Positions 12,594 to 22,663 of a stretch of DNA of 64,000 bases are shown piece by piece. The notes beneath the pieces are model-generated. The model worked only from the letters and a program-made list of their open reading frames with translations. It did no database searches and was not told the DNA's origin. The stretch covers positions 10,782,001-10,846,000 of the forward strand of contig NC_091017.1 in the NCBI RefSeq assembly GCF_041296385.1. Direction: 5' to 3'. Position numbers and translations under genes: made by a program. The DNA is from Aphelocoma coerulescens (Eukaryota; Chordata; Aves; Passeriformes; Corvidae). Numbering within the stretch: position 1 is the stretch's first letter; every line of letters starts with the position of its first letter.

Positions 12594-14186
12594 ATGGCGG
12601 CAGCAGTTCCAGTACCAGTTCGGTCGGGGCTGGCCGAGACGGCCTCCTGTATAGAAACTGGTGTAAAAACTGCCGCGCAGCCAGCTGCAGTCTGTCCTGT
12701 CTGTTCTGCCTCTAGCAAACTTAGCCAAAGTGCCCCTCCACGTAAATTTCTGTTCACTCCCAGCACCCCAAAGTCGCCTTTGCCTGATGATTCCTCATCA
12801 GGCAGTGAGGCAGATGAGGTTCTGGCCCCAGGTCGTCAGGCGCCTGTAGCCGCGCGGCGAAGAAAAAGGCTGCGCCGGTCTCGCCCCTGGACCTTTCAGG
12901 ACTGCACGGTAACAGTGCGTCCGACACATTATAATCGCTTCTTGGAGTCCCTTAAGATGCGAGCATTGGAGGAGGGTGACTGGAGGTCATTAGAAATCCT
13001 TGGAATGCCATATAGATCTGAGGATTCTGGGGGAAACCGGGGAGCTGTTACACTCCATCCACAGGCGGTGCCAGAAGTTCAGGATGGTAGTGCTTCCCCT
13101 AAAGGGGAGATCCAAGCTTTCCCAGTGTATAAGGCTCTCCCAGATTCAGGGGAGCATGACAAGCATGAGGTAATTGCTTGGAAAGTTGCCCAGGACCTCC
13201 AATCCAAGGTGGCACAATATGGGCTAGGTTCTGCTGAGGTTATGCAGATAATAAGGGTGATAAATACAGATTTGCTTTCTCCATTTGATATCAGACACTT
13301 AGGTCAAATTCTATTTCAACCTGTACAATTTACAGTTTTTGAGAAAACCTGGAGAAAGCTGGCCGGCAAGACTGCATTAGCAAATTTGCAGCTCCCTGCT
13401 GCTGATCCTAGACAGACAGCAGGAGTGGATGCTTTGATGGGGACTGGTCCCTTCTCTGATCCCAGTCTACAGGGTAACTCGCCCTCTAGCGTCCTGCAGC
13501 AAGCTCAACAGGTTGGCATGGCTGCCCTGTTGAAAACCATAGATTTGTCTGAGCCCAGAAAGCGATATACTGAAATAGTTCAAGGCAAATCAGAGTCATT
13601 CCTCTCTTTTGTAGAGAAAGTTGCTGCTTCTCTCGAGAAGCAGGTTGAGGATGACGGGTTAAGACAGATGTTGTTAAGGCAGTTAGTGAGAGATAACGCA
13701 AATGAGGAGTGCAGAAAAATCATAGATGCCTTACCAGGGGATCCTGAGGTAACAGACATGGTCGAGGCCTGTGCTAAGGTGGGATCTGGGAACCAGAAAA
13801 GGTCTGCTTTGGCTGCGTTCCTGCAGCCTGTTCACACATCTTCTGGTCGTGAACCAAGGCCACCGAAACAGGTGAAGAAACGGAAGCAGCCTAAGGCGAG
13901 CCAAAAAGAGAACACACCGATCCCCCAGTGCAAGAGGTGTGGCAGGCCAGGCCATTGTATGGGCTACTGTAGATCCCGGACTCATGCTGATGGTCGGCCT
14001 TTGTTGGGAAACTTCCGCCGGGGTGCAAGGAGGGGGAATTGCTCTCCGATGCAGTCGCTCCCCCAGAGAGTGGCACAGCTACAGGCACAGGCCTACCCAG
14101 CCACCCTAGAGACGGCACCCAGGGATCAGACAGCACCCAGGGATCAGACGGGTTTGACGTCCACACCGCAGCCGCAGTCGTCTTAG
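12594..14186 (+). CDS. gag: ERV-A gag, capsid-nucleocapsid part
   Basis: This 530-codon open frame holds the main body of Gag, the structural polyprotein of the particle. It has a basic Arg/Lys patch near residues 85-95, then the capsid. The major homology region begins near Q330-G331 and includes E334 and F336. A single CCHC zinc knuckle (C446, C449, H454, C459) marks the nucleocapsid. The tail contains a duplicated APRDQT motif from a short tandem DNA duplication that also lies in the overlapping protease frame. The listed ATG is internal to the original Gag, because the matrix portion lies upstream in another frame. Retroviral class II Gag proteins often carry two zinc knuckles; I see only one, as in some spuma/beta variants or after loss. 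Confidence 0.88.
   Translation: MAAAVPVPVRSGLAETASCIETGVKTAAQPAAVCPVCSASSKLSQSAPPRKFLFTPSTPKSPLPDDSSSGSEADEVLAPGRQAPVAARRRKRLRRSRPWTFQDCTVTVRPTHYNRFLESLKMRALEEGDWRSLEILGMPYRSEDSGGNRGAVTLHPQAVPEVQDGSASPKGEIQAFPVYKALPDSGEHDKHEVIAWKVAQDLQSKVAQYGLGSAEVMQIIRVINTDLLSPFDIRHLGQILFQPVQFTVFEKTWRKLAGKTALANLQLPAADPRQTAGVDALMGTGPFSDPSLQGNSPSSVLQQAQQVGMAALLKTIDLSEPRKRYTEIVQGKSESFLSFVEKVAASLEKQVEDDGLRQMLLRQLVRDNANEECRKIIDALPGDPEVTDMVEACAKVGSGNQKRSALAAFLQPVHTSSGREPRPPKQVKKRKQPKASQKENTPIPQCKRCGRPGHCMGYCRSRTHADGRPLLGNFRRGARRGNCSPMQSLPQRVAQLQAQAYPATLETAPRDQTAPRDQTGLTSTPQPQSS
14006..14012 (+). promoter_or_regulatory. Gag-pro -1 frameshift slippery site
   Basis: GGGAAAC lies in the gag frame exactly as G GGA AAC, a heptamer used by betaretroviruses for -1 slippage. 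The -1 frame is open from here into the dUTPase-protease region. A 6-bp stem (GGGGGA at 14032-14037 with TCCCCC at 14059-14064) lies downstream. Its roughly 19-base spacing is longer than the usual 5-9, so the stimulatory structure may be different or include other pairings. Confidence 0.8.
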
Positions 14187-14851
14187 ACTCTAGCGGTATT
14201 TATAAGGTTCCCTTGGATGCATATGGACCCTTAGCCCAGGGATCCAGTGCAATGCTGGTGGGAAAACCTGATGTTGCCCATCAAGGAAACTTAGTGCACT
14301 CAGGAGTTATTGATGCTGACTTTAAAGGTCAGATTTGCGCTATGGTCTCCACGCAAAAACCCCCTGTAACTATTCCTGAAAAGACTTGCCTTGCTAAATT
14401 AGTGCCTTTTAAGTCTTGTGTCCCCAGGGTAGAACAAATTCAGGAAGATAACGGAAGTGGATCTACGGGACTTCCGCAGGCCTTCTGGACTGCAGACATC
14501 TCTGACCAAAGGCCACAGATGACGTGTACCCTGGTCCTGCCAAGCGCCCAACCACCCCGGATTCAGCTTCAAGGATTGATTGATACGGGTGCTGATGTGA
14601 CTATCATCTCCTTCTCTGCATGGCCTCCCTCATGGCCTTTAGCCCCGGTGGGATTGGCCATCGCAGGATTAGGAGGAACCACACAGAGCTATTTAAGCGA
14701 ACGGCCTGTGGTGGTGAAGGATTCAGAGGGACACCCAGCTATGATTAGGCCTTATGTTGCTACCACTTCCCATAATCTTTGGGATGGGATGTGTTGGCAG
14801 CTTGGGGCGTACGGCTTGGGACAAAATATTAGCAGGGGTCACTGTGTGTAA
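14012..14851 (+). CDS. pro: ERV-A dUTPase and aspartic protease (pro)
   Basis: The frame lies -1 relative to gag and overlaps its end by about 175 bases. No ATG is needed, because translation would enter by slippage at 14006-14012. The first half is dUTPase-like: it contains GVIDADFKGQ near 14303, matching the conserved uridine-pocket motif of retroviral dUTPases, and a later CLAKLVPF segment. The second half is the protease, which cuts Gag and Pol. It has LIDTGAD with the catalytic D-T-G at 14582-14590 and a second hydrophobic-Gly flap/core region. Near 14775-14785 the expected C-terminal protease helix continues in a different frame, so a one-base indel truncates the enzyme's end. dUTPase within pro is a betaretrovirus-type feature. 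Confidence 0.85.
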   Translation, partial: LPPGCKEGELLSDAVAPPESGTATGTGLPSHPRDGTQGSDSTQGSDGFDVHTAAAVVLDSSGIYKVPLDAYGPLAQGSSAMLVGKPDVAHQGNLVHSGVIDADFKGQICAMVSTQKPPVTIPEKTCLAKLVPFKSCVPRVEQIQEDNGSGSTGLPQAFWTADISDQRPQMTCTLVLPSAQPPRIQLQGLIDTGADVTIISFSAWPPSWPLAPVGLAIAGLGGTTQSYLSERPVVVKDSEGHPAMIRPYVATTSHNLWDGMCWQLGAYGLGQNISRGHCV

Positions 14852-14946
14852 GAGCGCACAGTATCCTACGCTGCCTTTGAGGTGGTTGATTAACACACCA
14901 ATCCGAGTCAGACTCTGCTCAGTTAGTTGAATTAAGGGCTGTTACC
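14852..14946 (+). pseudogene. Junction where RT has been lost
   Basis: Between the end of pro and the recognisable start of RNase H there are under 100 bases. From about 14896 the plus strand already reads in the RNase H frame (a Ser/Asp-Ser-Ala-Gln-Leu motif before the ATG at 14947). The roughly 1.3-1.5 kb that should encode the RT fingers, palm with YMDD, thumb and connection is absent. The estimate is from typical class II pol length. Confidence 0.8.
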
Positions 14947-16218
14947 ATGGCTTTTCAGCGATTCTCACAGGAACCTTTGAATTTGGTTACTGACTCTGCT
15001 TATGTAGCAGATATCACCCAACGCTTAGATTGTTCCCTTCTGAAGGAGGTGAACAATGTGGCTCTGTTTTCGCTGTTGCAAACCTTGTGGTCTGCAATTC
15101 AAGCTCGAGTGCATCCGTATTACATTCTGCACATTCGAAGCCACACCAATTTACCAGGTTTTCTAACAGAAGGCAATGCCAGGGCTGACATGCTGGCCAA
15201 CCCTGTGTGGGTAGGGCCTCAGCCTGACAAAATTGCACAAGCCAAGGCATCGCACGGTTTCTTCCATCAAAGTGCACATACCCTGCAGAAGCAGTTTCAT
15301 TTAACGCCAACCGAGGCGCGCGACATTGTCAGCGCTTGTGCTGACTGTCATGGACTCGCTGCGCCTTTGCCAGCGGGGGTAAACCCCAGATGGCTGAAAG
15401 CCTTGCAGATTTGGCAAATGGATGTAACTCACATCCCAGAATTTGGTCGGCTGAAATATGTGCACGTGTCTATTGACACTTTCTCCTCGGCTATGTGGGC
15501 TACTGCTCACACTGGAGAGAAGAGCTGTGATGTCATTGCCCCTTGGAAATTGGCTTTCTCAGTCCTGGGCGTGCCAGCTTCTGTGAAAACCGATAATGGT
15601 CCTGCCTACGCCTCGGAGAAGACGCGGCAGTTTTTACACCTATGGGGTGTAGACCATACCTTTGGTATCCCACATTCTCCTACTGGCCAAGCCATTGTTG
15701 AACGCGCTCATGGTACCTTGAAGCGTGTTTTGGACAAACAGAAAAGGGGAATGCATGGAGAAACCCCACAGAGCCGACTAGCAAAAGCTTTGCATACAAT
15801 TAATCACCTTACAGTACCACAAAATTCAAATAATCCTGTTATTCTGAATCATTTTCTCTCATTGCAGTCTGCAGGTGACAGACAACTGCCCCGGGCAAAA
15901 GTCTGGGTGCAGAATTTACTCACTAACCAGTGGGAAGGCCCACATGAGCTCATCGTTTGCGGTTGTGGGTATGCTTGCATTTCCACAGATACTGGGGTAC
16001 GGTGGCTACCTTCAAAATGCGTTCGCCCTGACCTACGGTACCAGAGGCAGAACAGGCAACCTCCAAATGATGACCAGAACGCCAACCATCCAAATGGCGA
16101 CCAGAATGTAGAGCATCAGCCTAATGACTCTTCTGATGATCACCAGGATATCAACCATCAGGCAGATGGTCCTTCTACAAGCAGAGACTGGGATGGTCCT
16201 TCCACAAGCAGAGACTGA
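14947..16218 (+). CDS. pol: ERV-A RNase H C-terminus and integrase (pol 3' part)
   Basis: The 423-codon frame begins inside RNase H. TDSAYV at residues 15-20 carries one of the RNase H metal-binding aspartates, and the conserved HIRSHTNLPG block with GNARAD follows at about residues 62-81. Integrase follows. Its zinc-binding domain has H107, H111, C131 and C134. Its catalytic core has D159, D216 and E252 with the canonical 35-residue D-to-E spacing, and the DNA-binding domain covers about residues 316-361. The frame is open with all catalytic residues present, so integrase looks potentially functional. The unusual tail after residue 361 is Asn/Asp/Gln/His-rich and ends in a DGPSTSRDW / DGPSTSRD duplication (27-bp tandem repeat). 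The listed ATG is internal to the original Pol. Confidence 0.93.
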   Translation: MAFQRFSQEPLNLVTDSAYVADITQRLDCSLLKEVNNVALFSLLQTLWSAIQARVHPYYILHIRSHTNLPGFLTEGNARADMLANPVWVGPQPDKIAQAKASHGFFHQSAHTLQKQFHLTPTEARDIVSACADCHGLAAPLPAGVNPRWLKALQIWQMDVTHIPEFGRLKYVHVSIDTFSSAMWATAHTGEKSCDVIAPWKLAFSVLGVPASVKTDNGPAYASEKTRQFLHLWGVDHTFGIPHSPTGQAIVERAHGTLKRVLDKQKRGMHGETPQSRLAKALHTINHLTVPQNSNNPVILNHFLSLQSAGDRQLPRAKVWVQNLLTNQWEGPHELIVCGCGYACISTDTGVRWLPSKCVRPDLRYQRQNRQPPNDDQNANHPNGDQNVEHQPNDSSDDHQDINHQADGPSTSRDWDGPSTSRD

Positions 16219-16334
16219 ACTTTAAATTTCTTGTTATGGAGTCAGATAGTTAAAGCCTTAAGGACATATTTAGAATTAATAACTGATGTAGATTTCTATT
16301 TGGCATTAATAGTAGAGTTGTTATCTTATAAAAC
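16219..16334 (+). other. ERV-A spacer between integrase and polypurine tract, no env
   Basis: About 115 AT-rich bases with several stops in all frames. A class II provirus normally has 1.5-2 kb of env here. No signal peptide, fusion peptide or transmembrane coding remnant is visible. Confidence 0.8.
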
Positions 16335-16346
16335 AAAAAGGGGGAA
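16335..16346 (+). promoter_or_regulatory. ERV-A polypurine tract
   Basis: AAAAAGGGGGAA lies immediately upstream of the 3' LTR and would prime plus-strand DNA synthesis. Confidence 0.85.
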
Positions 16347-16347
16347 T

Positions 16348-16723
16348 TATAGATACAAAAATGCTGCTAGCAAGGATTTTCTTGCTATTTTCTAAGTCCC
16401 TGAGAGACTTTTCTCTCTCACAGAAGAGGTGGCAGGGAATGTAAACAACCCAGACATCTGCAACCTTGAAAAGTCTTGTTTATGGTATAGTAGAAAAATA
16501 TTTTGACAATGGATGTTTTAGGATTTTAGCCAATCACCCCCAAGGGGTGGCTGGTCCTTTGTCCAATTAGACTAAGAAGAAAAAAGTCTATAAAAGAGTT
16601 TGTAAAATAATTAAATAAATCAATCTTGCTGCACAACTCCTGCCTGCTGGATCTTCTCCTCCTCCTCCTCCCTATGGCTGCGGGACACGGTGCTATACCG
16701 TAGTAACCAGGCCTGCGGTAATA
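16348..16723 (+). repeat. ERV-A 3' LTR
   Basis: It matches the 5' LTR over its full length with only a handful of substitutions. It also has a 3-bp AAG insertion near the TATA box and one extra base in the CTCCTC run, giving 376 against 372 bases. It is followed by the CATAGC target duplication at 16724-16729. Confidence 0.93.
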
Positions 16724-16729
16724 CATAGC

Positions 16730-19700
16730 CACTAAGTATATTTATAAATAATTAGTAACTCTTATGTTTTGCACCACAGAGCAAAAGGCTGCAGTTCCTT
16801 CAGCATTTAGCCTTTTTAATCCTCTTTTGATAAATATGAAAAAAAAAAATCATGTATTTTAATAGACTGATACCAAAAGTTAGTGTTCTACAGATTTGTG
16901 GTACACTGGTTTCTCCAGGACACCCAGAGCACTGTGTACATGAACAGTTCTGGACTGGAGCACCAGGGCTGGCAGTGACCACAAAGGTACTCACGGAGCA
17001 AGGAGGGGTCTGGAAAGGAGAAAAGGAGATGATGACTGTCTTTATCCAATGGAATGTTTCAAAACCCCTTGGGCTATGTATCAGTGTGTCTGCTTCTGGA
17101 TACTCTTCTTGGCTTCCAGGGGAATAGGGTCCTGTTTCACAGCGAGTGGCACTCTTCCCTCTGTTTAAATAAATATGAGCTGTGCTGAGACAATCTGTGC
17201 TGGTCCTCACCACACTGGCACATGCTTCTTAAAATATTTCCTGATGTCAGGGGCTGCCTGGTCTACAAAAACACTCACTGGAAGTATGTTATTAAAGTTT
17301 GGTGACAGCCATTGTCCTGCTGAGCAAGCAGACCTGGTTACAGCCAGACAATCTTCCTGGCGTGGTTATTGCAAATTTATACTGTACCAAACAATTTCTC
17401 CTAGTTTTGCACAATATTGGCAAAGGACGTCCCCTTATCCGTGCTGAGTTTTTTTTTCTCATTGCTTCAAACACTATGACAGACTTGAAAGCCCTTTTTA
17501 TGTGCTAAAAAAGGGACTACCCACCCCTTATGCAGTACAAGGAACACAAGCTTATCCCCACGCAGATCTCCAAAACCCATCTGCATTCTAGAGAGCACAG
17601 AAAAGCATAGTCCTGCAGAGAATGATCTCTGCAGTGTTAAATCCCACAATAACTATTTCATGGGAGTACATGGACTTTAGTGGGAAGCATCTGAATCCTG
17701 AAAGAGGAGATTTCAGTAAGTGCACTAACAAATCCTTCTCAGACATTTGCAGAGAGTCAATTAAAATGATAGAATAGTTGAATTAACTTCTCTATAAGCT
17801 TTACCCAGGGGTTTACATTACTTAAATTATGTACATAAAGTAGAAACAGGATAGAATTTTTTTTGTTCTGATTTTCATACATTGATCAAATGCATGGGAA
17901 GTATGAATTTATTCTTGGTTGTTTTCTAAACTAATACACCATACTAAATATGTAAATGCTGACTCTAATTAATTAACTACAATTCAAGCTGCAGACAAGC
18001 TATTGCTCTTTAGGTATTTTATTGATGGAATTCTCTTGTCTTTTTTGCTTTAAGTGCACCATTATCCTCCACCAAAATGTTTGATTTATGATACAGATAC
18101 AGTGGAAGTTTTAATTTTTATCCCCAGATGTCTCAAAAAAATAAAGACAAAGCAAGCATGTAACTAGGAATGACACCAAATGTCAACATCCTAGCAGTTT
18201 ATACAAGAAATGTACTCACATGGGTAGTGCTGTGGAGGGCCAGGGCAAAACAAAATAGATGGGCCACCCACACGGTGGAAAAGGCCACTCTGTGGTGATT
18301 ATATAATATATTTTTTGATGGAACCTTAATCATTTTAAAACAGCGCTTTTTTCCCCAACCAAAATCAACATGTTTTTCTTCCACTTTGCTTTGACCTTGA
18401 CCACAAACATACATCCTCCCTGACACGCAATCCTAAGTCAACAACACAAGCTTCATTATTGCCTACATTTTTCAAACAGACAAGAATAATGCTTGTCTGT
18501 CCATGCTTGAGACCCTTGTGAACTGCAATGATCCTTCCGTACATGGAGGGGCTTGGAGGAAAAGCAGCATGATTTGGGTTGTCAGAATTCACATAGGTAA
18601 TTTAGCACTGGCATGAGTGTGAACTTAAAAAATGTCATGTCAGAGCTGTCAGACACAGCCATTATGTTATTTTACCTTTCAGTTAATAGCATTGTACTTA
18701 GAGTCACTTGATAGTTATTCAGTGGGCAAGAAATTTCAGCTGGATACCCAAAGGTTGAGCTGGTTATGATCCCTGCTTAGTTGCAGGTAATACGGAGCCT
18801 GTTGTTCCTGGGCAAGAAAACCTGGCAGAAAAGGTGCACTTAATGACTGCAAAAGCCTCTGCACAAAACAAAACCACCACATTTCAGCCCACTGCCATAC
18901 ACACATTATCACGCACTGTGCTAGTCAGAGAAGAGCCCATACAGAAAAGGAAAATGAGCCCTCAACTCTGACCTGAGAGTTTAGATATTTATAGATTAGC
19001 ATAGAGAAACCTGCATCCTCACTGCCACGGCTCTTAACGGGACACCACATAGTCTCTGCAGAGCAGTCTTGTTCATGCTCAGGGAGATGTTATCCAAACT
19101 TTGGAGAGTGAATCTATTAGTCAACAAGCCTGTTGACTTTCAGCAGAAAAATATCTAAATATTTTATTAAGGGTAAGTTTAGACACTGTTTTAATAAAAT
19201 CTTTTTATTTGTCTAGAAATAGTCAGAATAAATATGACAGATATTCTTTTCAGATATTGATGCACAGAGAAAAGCAACAGAGACATAATGTGGAAAGTTG
19301 GTCAAAGAAAAAATAATTACAACTTTACAATGTCCCATAAAACCAAATCAGTGGATCCTTGTCAAATTTTGCCAACAGAAACAAGAAGAAAAAAAACAGT
19401 AGTGTTATAGTAATGTCATAAATTTCTTATTGACATTTCCAGAACAAGTTTCTCAATGTTTTTCCTCAAAGTATTTTTTAATCATCTACTACTGTAGAAA
19501 TAAGTCAATATTAAAATTAAATAATTACTAGTTCAAAATTGCATTTCCACTGGATTGGATTTGGAGAACACAGAAATCAGTGGGCTTTTCCTAAAAGAAA
19601 GAGAATTGTTACATTTTGCACAAGGCACTCTAACCATACAGTCAGTTTTAGACAACACAGCTAAGTGTTCTCACATGGAATTGCTCAGGGCAGTAGCCCT

Positions 19701-20983
19701 GGTGCAGATCTGACAGAGGATGCTAACTGGAAGTTCCAGTCCCAGCATTCTGCTGACCTGGGACTAATAAGCACCCACCGTTTCAGCAAGCGTGGGGGAC
19801 ACCCTCCCAGCAGCTCTGCCTGTTTGTTCCACACATATGCTCTGACACTTGAGCTCTGTGTCCTCAATTGGACCTTTCTGAGACTTCTAATCACTGCACA
19901 CTGACCCACAGGACCAGGAGGGAGAGAGTGCTCAGTGCTCTGTCAGCTAAGCAGAGAAGCATCAGCCTGGACAGTAGCCCAACCAGCAAGTGGCACTAGA
20001 AAAAGTGACATCAGATGCAGGGTGGCATCTGAAGGGGGAAAAACCCCTTACATGCTAAAGGTCTAGGACAGCAAGTGATATAAAAAATGTTTTGCTTTCC
20101 CTGTAGAAAGGAAAAGGGATGAAGTTCACCTTTGCCATTGTTATTCTTCCAAAGACAAAGTTGCGCAAAAGAGATGCTGACTAAACCTCCCAAATTTACT
20201 CTGTGGTTATGGGAAAGGTTTTTGTGCTGAATTAAGAGTCTGAACACACCTGTGATCAGTGGCTGTGCAGGAGTATCTGTGCCTCAGGCAGCCCAGTCTA
20301 CTCTGGGTGAACAAAGAGCAGAACAGCTTCTCTCTCGTGCTTCAAATGGTGCAAAACATGTTCTCACTAATGCTACTCATGGTGGTTCTGGAGCTAATGG
20401 CAGAGAACCTGCTGTTTTCTGATCTCTGGAGAGCTTGTGCCACTAAGGTTTTAAGCCTTATGCTTAAATTATGCAGAATCTGAGATTGTACTTAAATACT
20501 GCTGCAACAGGGACAGATGTTAAGTAGCAGTGATTAGTTCGCTACCAGAAAACCTATATTTAATCTGAGTGCAAACACTCAGAATTCAGTAATTCAGCTT
20601 AGTTATTCACCTCACTTTCAACTTGGAGATAACTTTGAAAATAAAAATATTACTATTTATAACAGAAGTGTTGTTATTTTATCCAACTTTGAACTGAGGT
20701 GCCACGTAACAGAATAAATCAGGAGGATTTAACTGAGTCCATTGAAAAGAACAGGTCAAAAGCAAATCTGTCTGCTTATATAACTGCTATGTAAAAATGC
20801 ACTATACTTAGATTTCTATATCCACAGATACCAAAAAAGGGGTCATTATACCTGCTCCTCCCAAGAAGTCTTAGTACTATTCAGTAGTTAACTGTCCATT
20901 TCTACTTTCCCAAAAAATGGTGATTATAACACTCATCTTCATTATATAACTCATCTTCAGTTCTTAGCTACTTGACAAGGATT
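16730..20983. other. Unique-looking non-coding DNA
   Basis: No transposable element was recognised. GC content rises locally near 16900-17110 and 19680-19960 without CpG enrichment. Minus-strand segments with good splice-like borders occur at 18220-18289, 19675-19709 and 20052-20100, the last with an unusually strong C/T-rich acceptor. They are short (70, 35 and 49 bases) and could be decoys. Confidence 0.55.
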
Positions 20984-20989
20984 ATTCAG

Positions 20990-21409
20990 TGTCGCTGTTA
21001 TCCCCAGAGAACGGCAAAAATCACGACATAAATCCAGGTCAGATAATATGGCCGAAGCAGAGCTCTGCTCCATTTAATGAAAAGCTCATCTTTTATACTG
21101 TGGTTTGCAATAAAGAAATTACATGATTGGCCTATTGACCCACCACCTCTCAAGGTGATAGCTTGAGCAGTAAGACGCCCATTTCCAAATATTATTCTTA
21201 GAGAAGGAAAATAATTTTCACAGTTCTCACAACAGTTGTGCAGGTGTGGAAATGGTTTATATTCTCTCAAACTGTTTTCCATCCAGTTCACATGAGAGCA
21301 AAAGCTTTCACAGAGAAGCTGTGAGAAGCTGGATTTCTCTAACTGCCCTCTCATGAGAAAGAAAAGTTTCACAGGAAAATTCCTCTGCCAGCCCTTGCTA
21401 GCATCCACA
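20990..21409 (-). mobile_element. Solo LTR, class II type, family X copy 1
   Basis: On the plus strand it runs from TGTCGCTGTTATCC to AGCATCCACA. It is flanked by ATTCAG (20984-20989) and ATTCAC (21410-21415), a 6-bp duplication with one change. Read on the minus strand it has AGTATAAAAG as a TATA box, and it ends in a GGGGATAACA-type segment. A second copy lies at 33157-33482 in the same orientation, sharing many blocks such as AAATTACATGATTGG and GGAAAATTCCTCTGC. The two copies are clearly diverged and the second is shorter. Confidence 0.75.
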
Positions 21410-21415
21410 ATTCAC

Positions 21416-22094
21416 TGCTTAAAAATGCAAGTTGAACACCTTTTTTAATTATTTCTATTAATGTTGAAATGTCTCTTAGGAGTCCCAGGCATTTTCAGGA
21501 TAGCCAGATGCCTCAGCCTTGCAATGAGGGGGCAAGAGTGAAGGAATGAGAACTGCGCACACAGTAGAGGGGACGAGGAATTTAATTTTTAATTGCAGAC
21601 ACAAGCTTCTCTCTTCACTGCTAAGTACCAACTGCAGAGAGGCAGCGAGTCACATCTATTCTTAAAGGATTTGTTTGGTCATAGGCAGATGCAGGCTTGA
21701 ACTTTAAATAGGGAGAAAGTAATAAATATTTTAAAACACCCACAGGTAGCTTGTGAATAGTAGTTAACGTCTATTCAAACTACAGAGGATGCTTCAGAGA
21801 GAGAAGGCCACTGACAATTTGCCCTTCATCACTTGCACAACTTCCTCTTCAAACATAAGATTCTTCACTTATCTTCTTGCAGTTACATCTGCCAATTCGT
21901 CAATTTGGAATAGAGAAATGTGTCATCATCAATGCCTCACTAAGTATTAAGAGCTGAAATCTCTGTCATGAACCATTTGAAATGCAATTTCTCTACTTGA
22001 GCAATGAGAGTTAAATCCGCAAATTTTATGTCTTAAGATGTTAAAGATTTCCCTACTAATAACACACAGAAACACAACCAAACTTGAACAAGCC
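21416..22094. other. Unique-looking non-coding DNA
   Basis: Nothing recognisable. No long open frame and no repeat boundary apart from those of the flanking LTRs. Confidence 0.55.
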
Positions 22095-22100
22095 AAAGCC

Positions 22101-22657
22101 TGTGGCAGCTGGTGTGGGGTCTGTAGCTCAGACCCAGGAAGCTGTTACTGGTCCGGAGAGATGGTCCCGTGAGGAACTGTCTTCCCGGGGCCTGGTGTCT
22201 TCCCTCAGAGGTAGCCAGAGTGCCTTTGCAGAGAAGCTATCAGCTCTTTAGTGATTTTCAGCTCATGATTTCAGCTCTTTGCTCTGCAGGGCAATCTCCA
22301 GGCCAGACCAGGAGGAGAGAGACAAGAGACCTGTATAGCAGCTCCTGTATAGCAGACCTGTATAGCATGGGGCAGCTCTATTAGTCCGCATCCCGTGAAG
22401 GGGAGGCCAGGGACGAGCTCTCTCAGCTCTCACAGGGGCAGAGGGCTAGATCTTATAGGGATACAGGGGATGGGTGTCAGAGGGTAAAAGCCAATGGGTT
22501 AAAAAGGATCTGCATAGGGTTTCCTAGAGGATTCTGGGTCTTCTTCTCACCGTAACTGAAAGGTGGCTGTCTTTCCAGGGGAGTTCTGCTGGGAGGTTAA
22601 GCAATCTCCTTATCTCAGCAGGCCTCCCTCCAGGGCAGAGGCTGGGCATACCCCACA
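22101..22657 (-). mobile_element. Solo LTR, class II type
   Basis: It starts TGTGGCAGCTGG, ends GGGCATACCCCACA, and is flanked by a perfect 6-bp duplication AAAGCC (22095-22100 and 22658-22663). The outer bases form the short inverted repeat TGTGG/CCACA. On the minus strand there is a CCCATTGGCT box followed by CCCTATAAGAT, which suggests a minus-strand promoter. An internal 13-15-bp unit containing CCTGTATAGCA is repeated three times around 22326-22370. Orientation is the least certain part. Confidence 0.82.
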
Positions 22658-22663
22658 AAAGCC

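Larger units (their letters stand above)
11588..16723 (+). mobile_element. ERV-A: young class II provirus lacking RT and env
   Basis: This 5.1-kb provirus has two LTRs of 372 and 376 bases. They differ by about five or six substitutions and two small indels. It carries a tRNA-Trp-like primer site, gag, a dUTPase-protease frame, an RNase H-integrase frame and a polypurine tract. The DNA encoding the fingers, palm and connection of reverse transcriptase is missing between 14851 and about 14900, and only about 130 bases separate integrase from the 3' LTR, so there is no env. The low LTR divergence implies a recent insertion. With RT absent, the copy could only have moved with enzymes supplied by a relative, or it lost RT after insertion. 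Class II assignment rests on the 6-bp duplication, the -1 gag-pro arrangement with dUTPase, and the primer site. Confidence 0.92.

Noticed and set aside
12464..12766. Minus-strand frames opposite gag
   Set aside because: Antisense shadows of the gag frames without features of their own.
16800..17213. 137-codon minus-strand frame with a Cys-rich segment
   Set aside because: No recognised family, low-quality start, and a competing splice-like reading in another frame. Nothing supports a gene.
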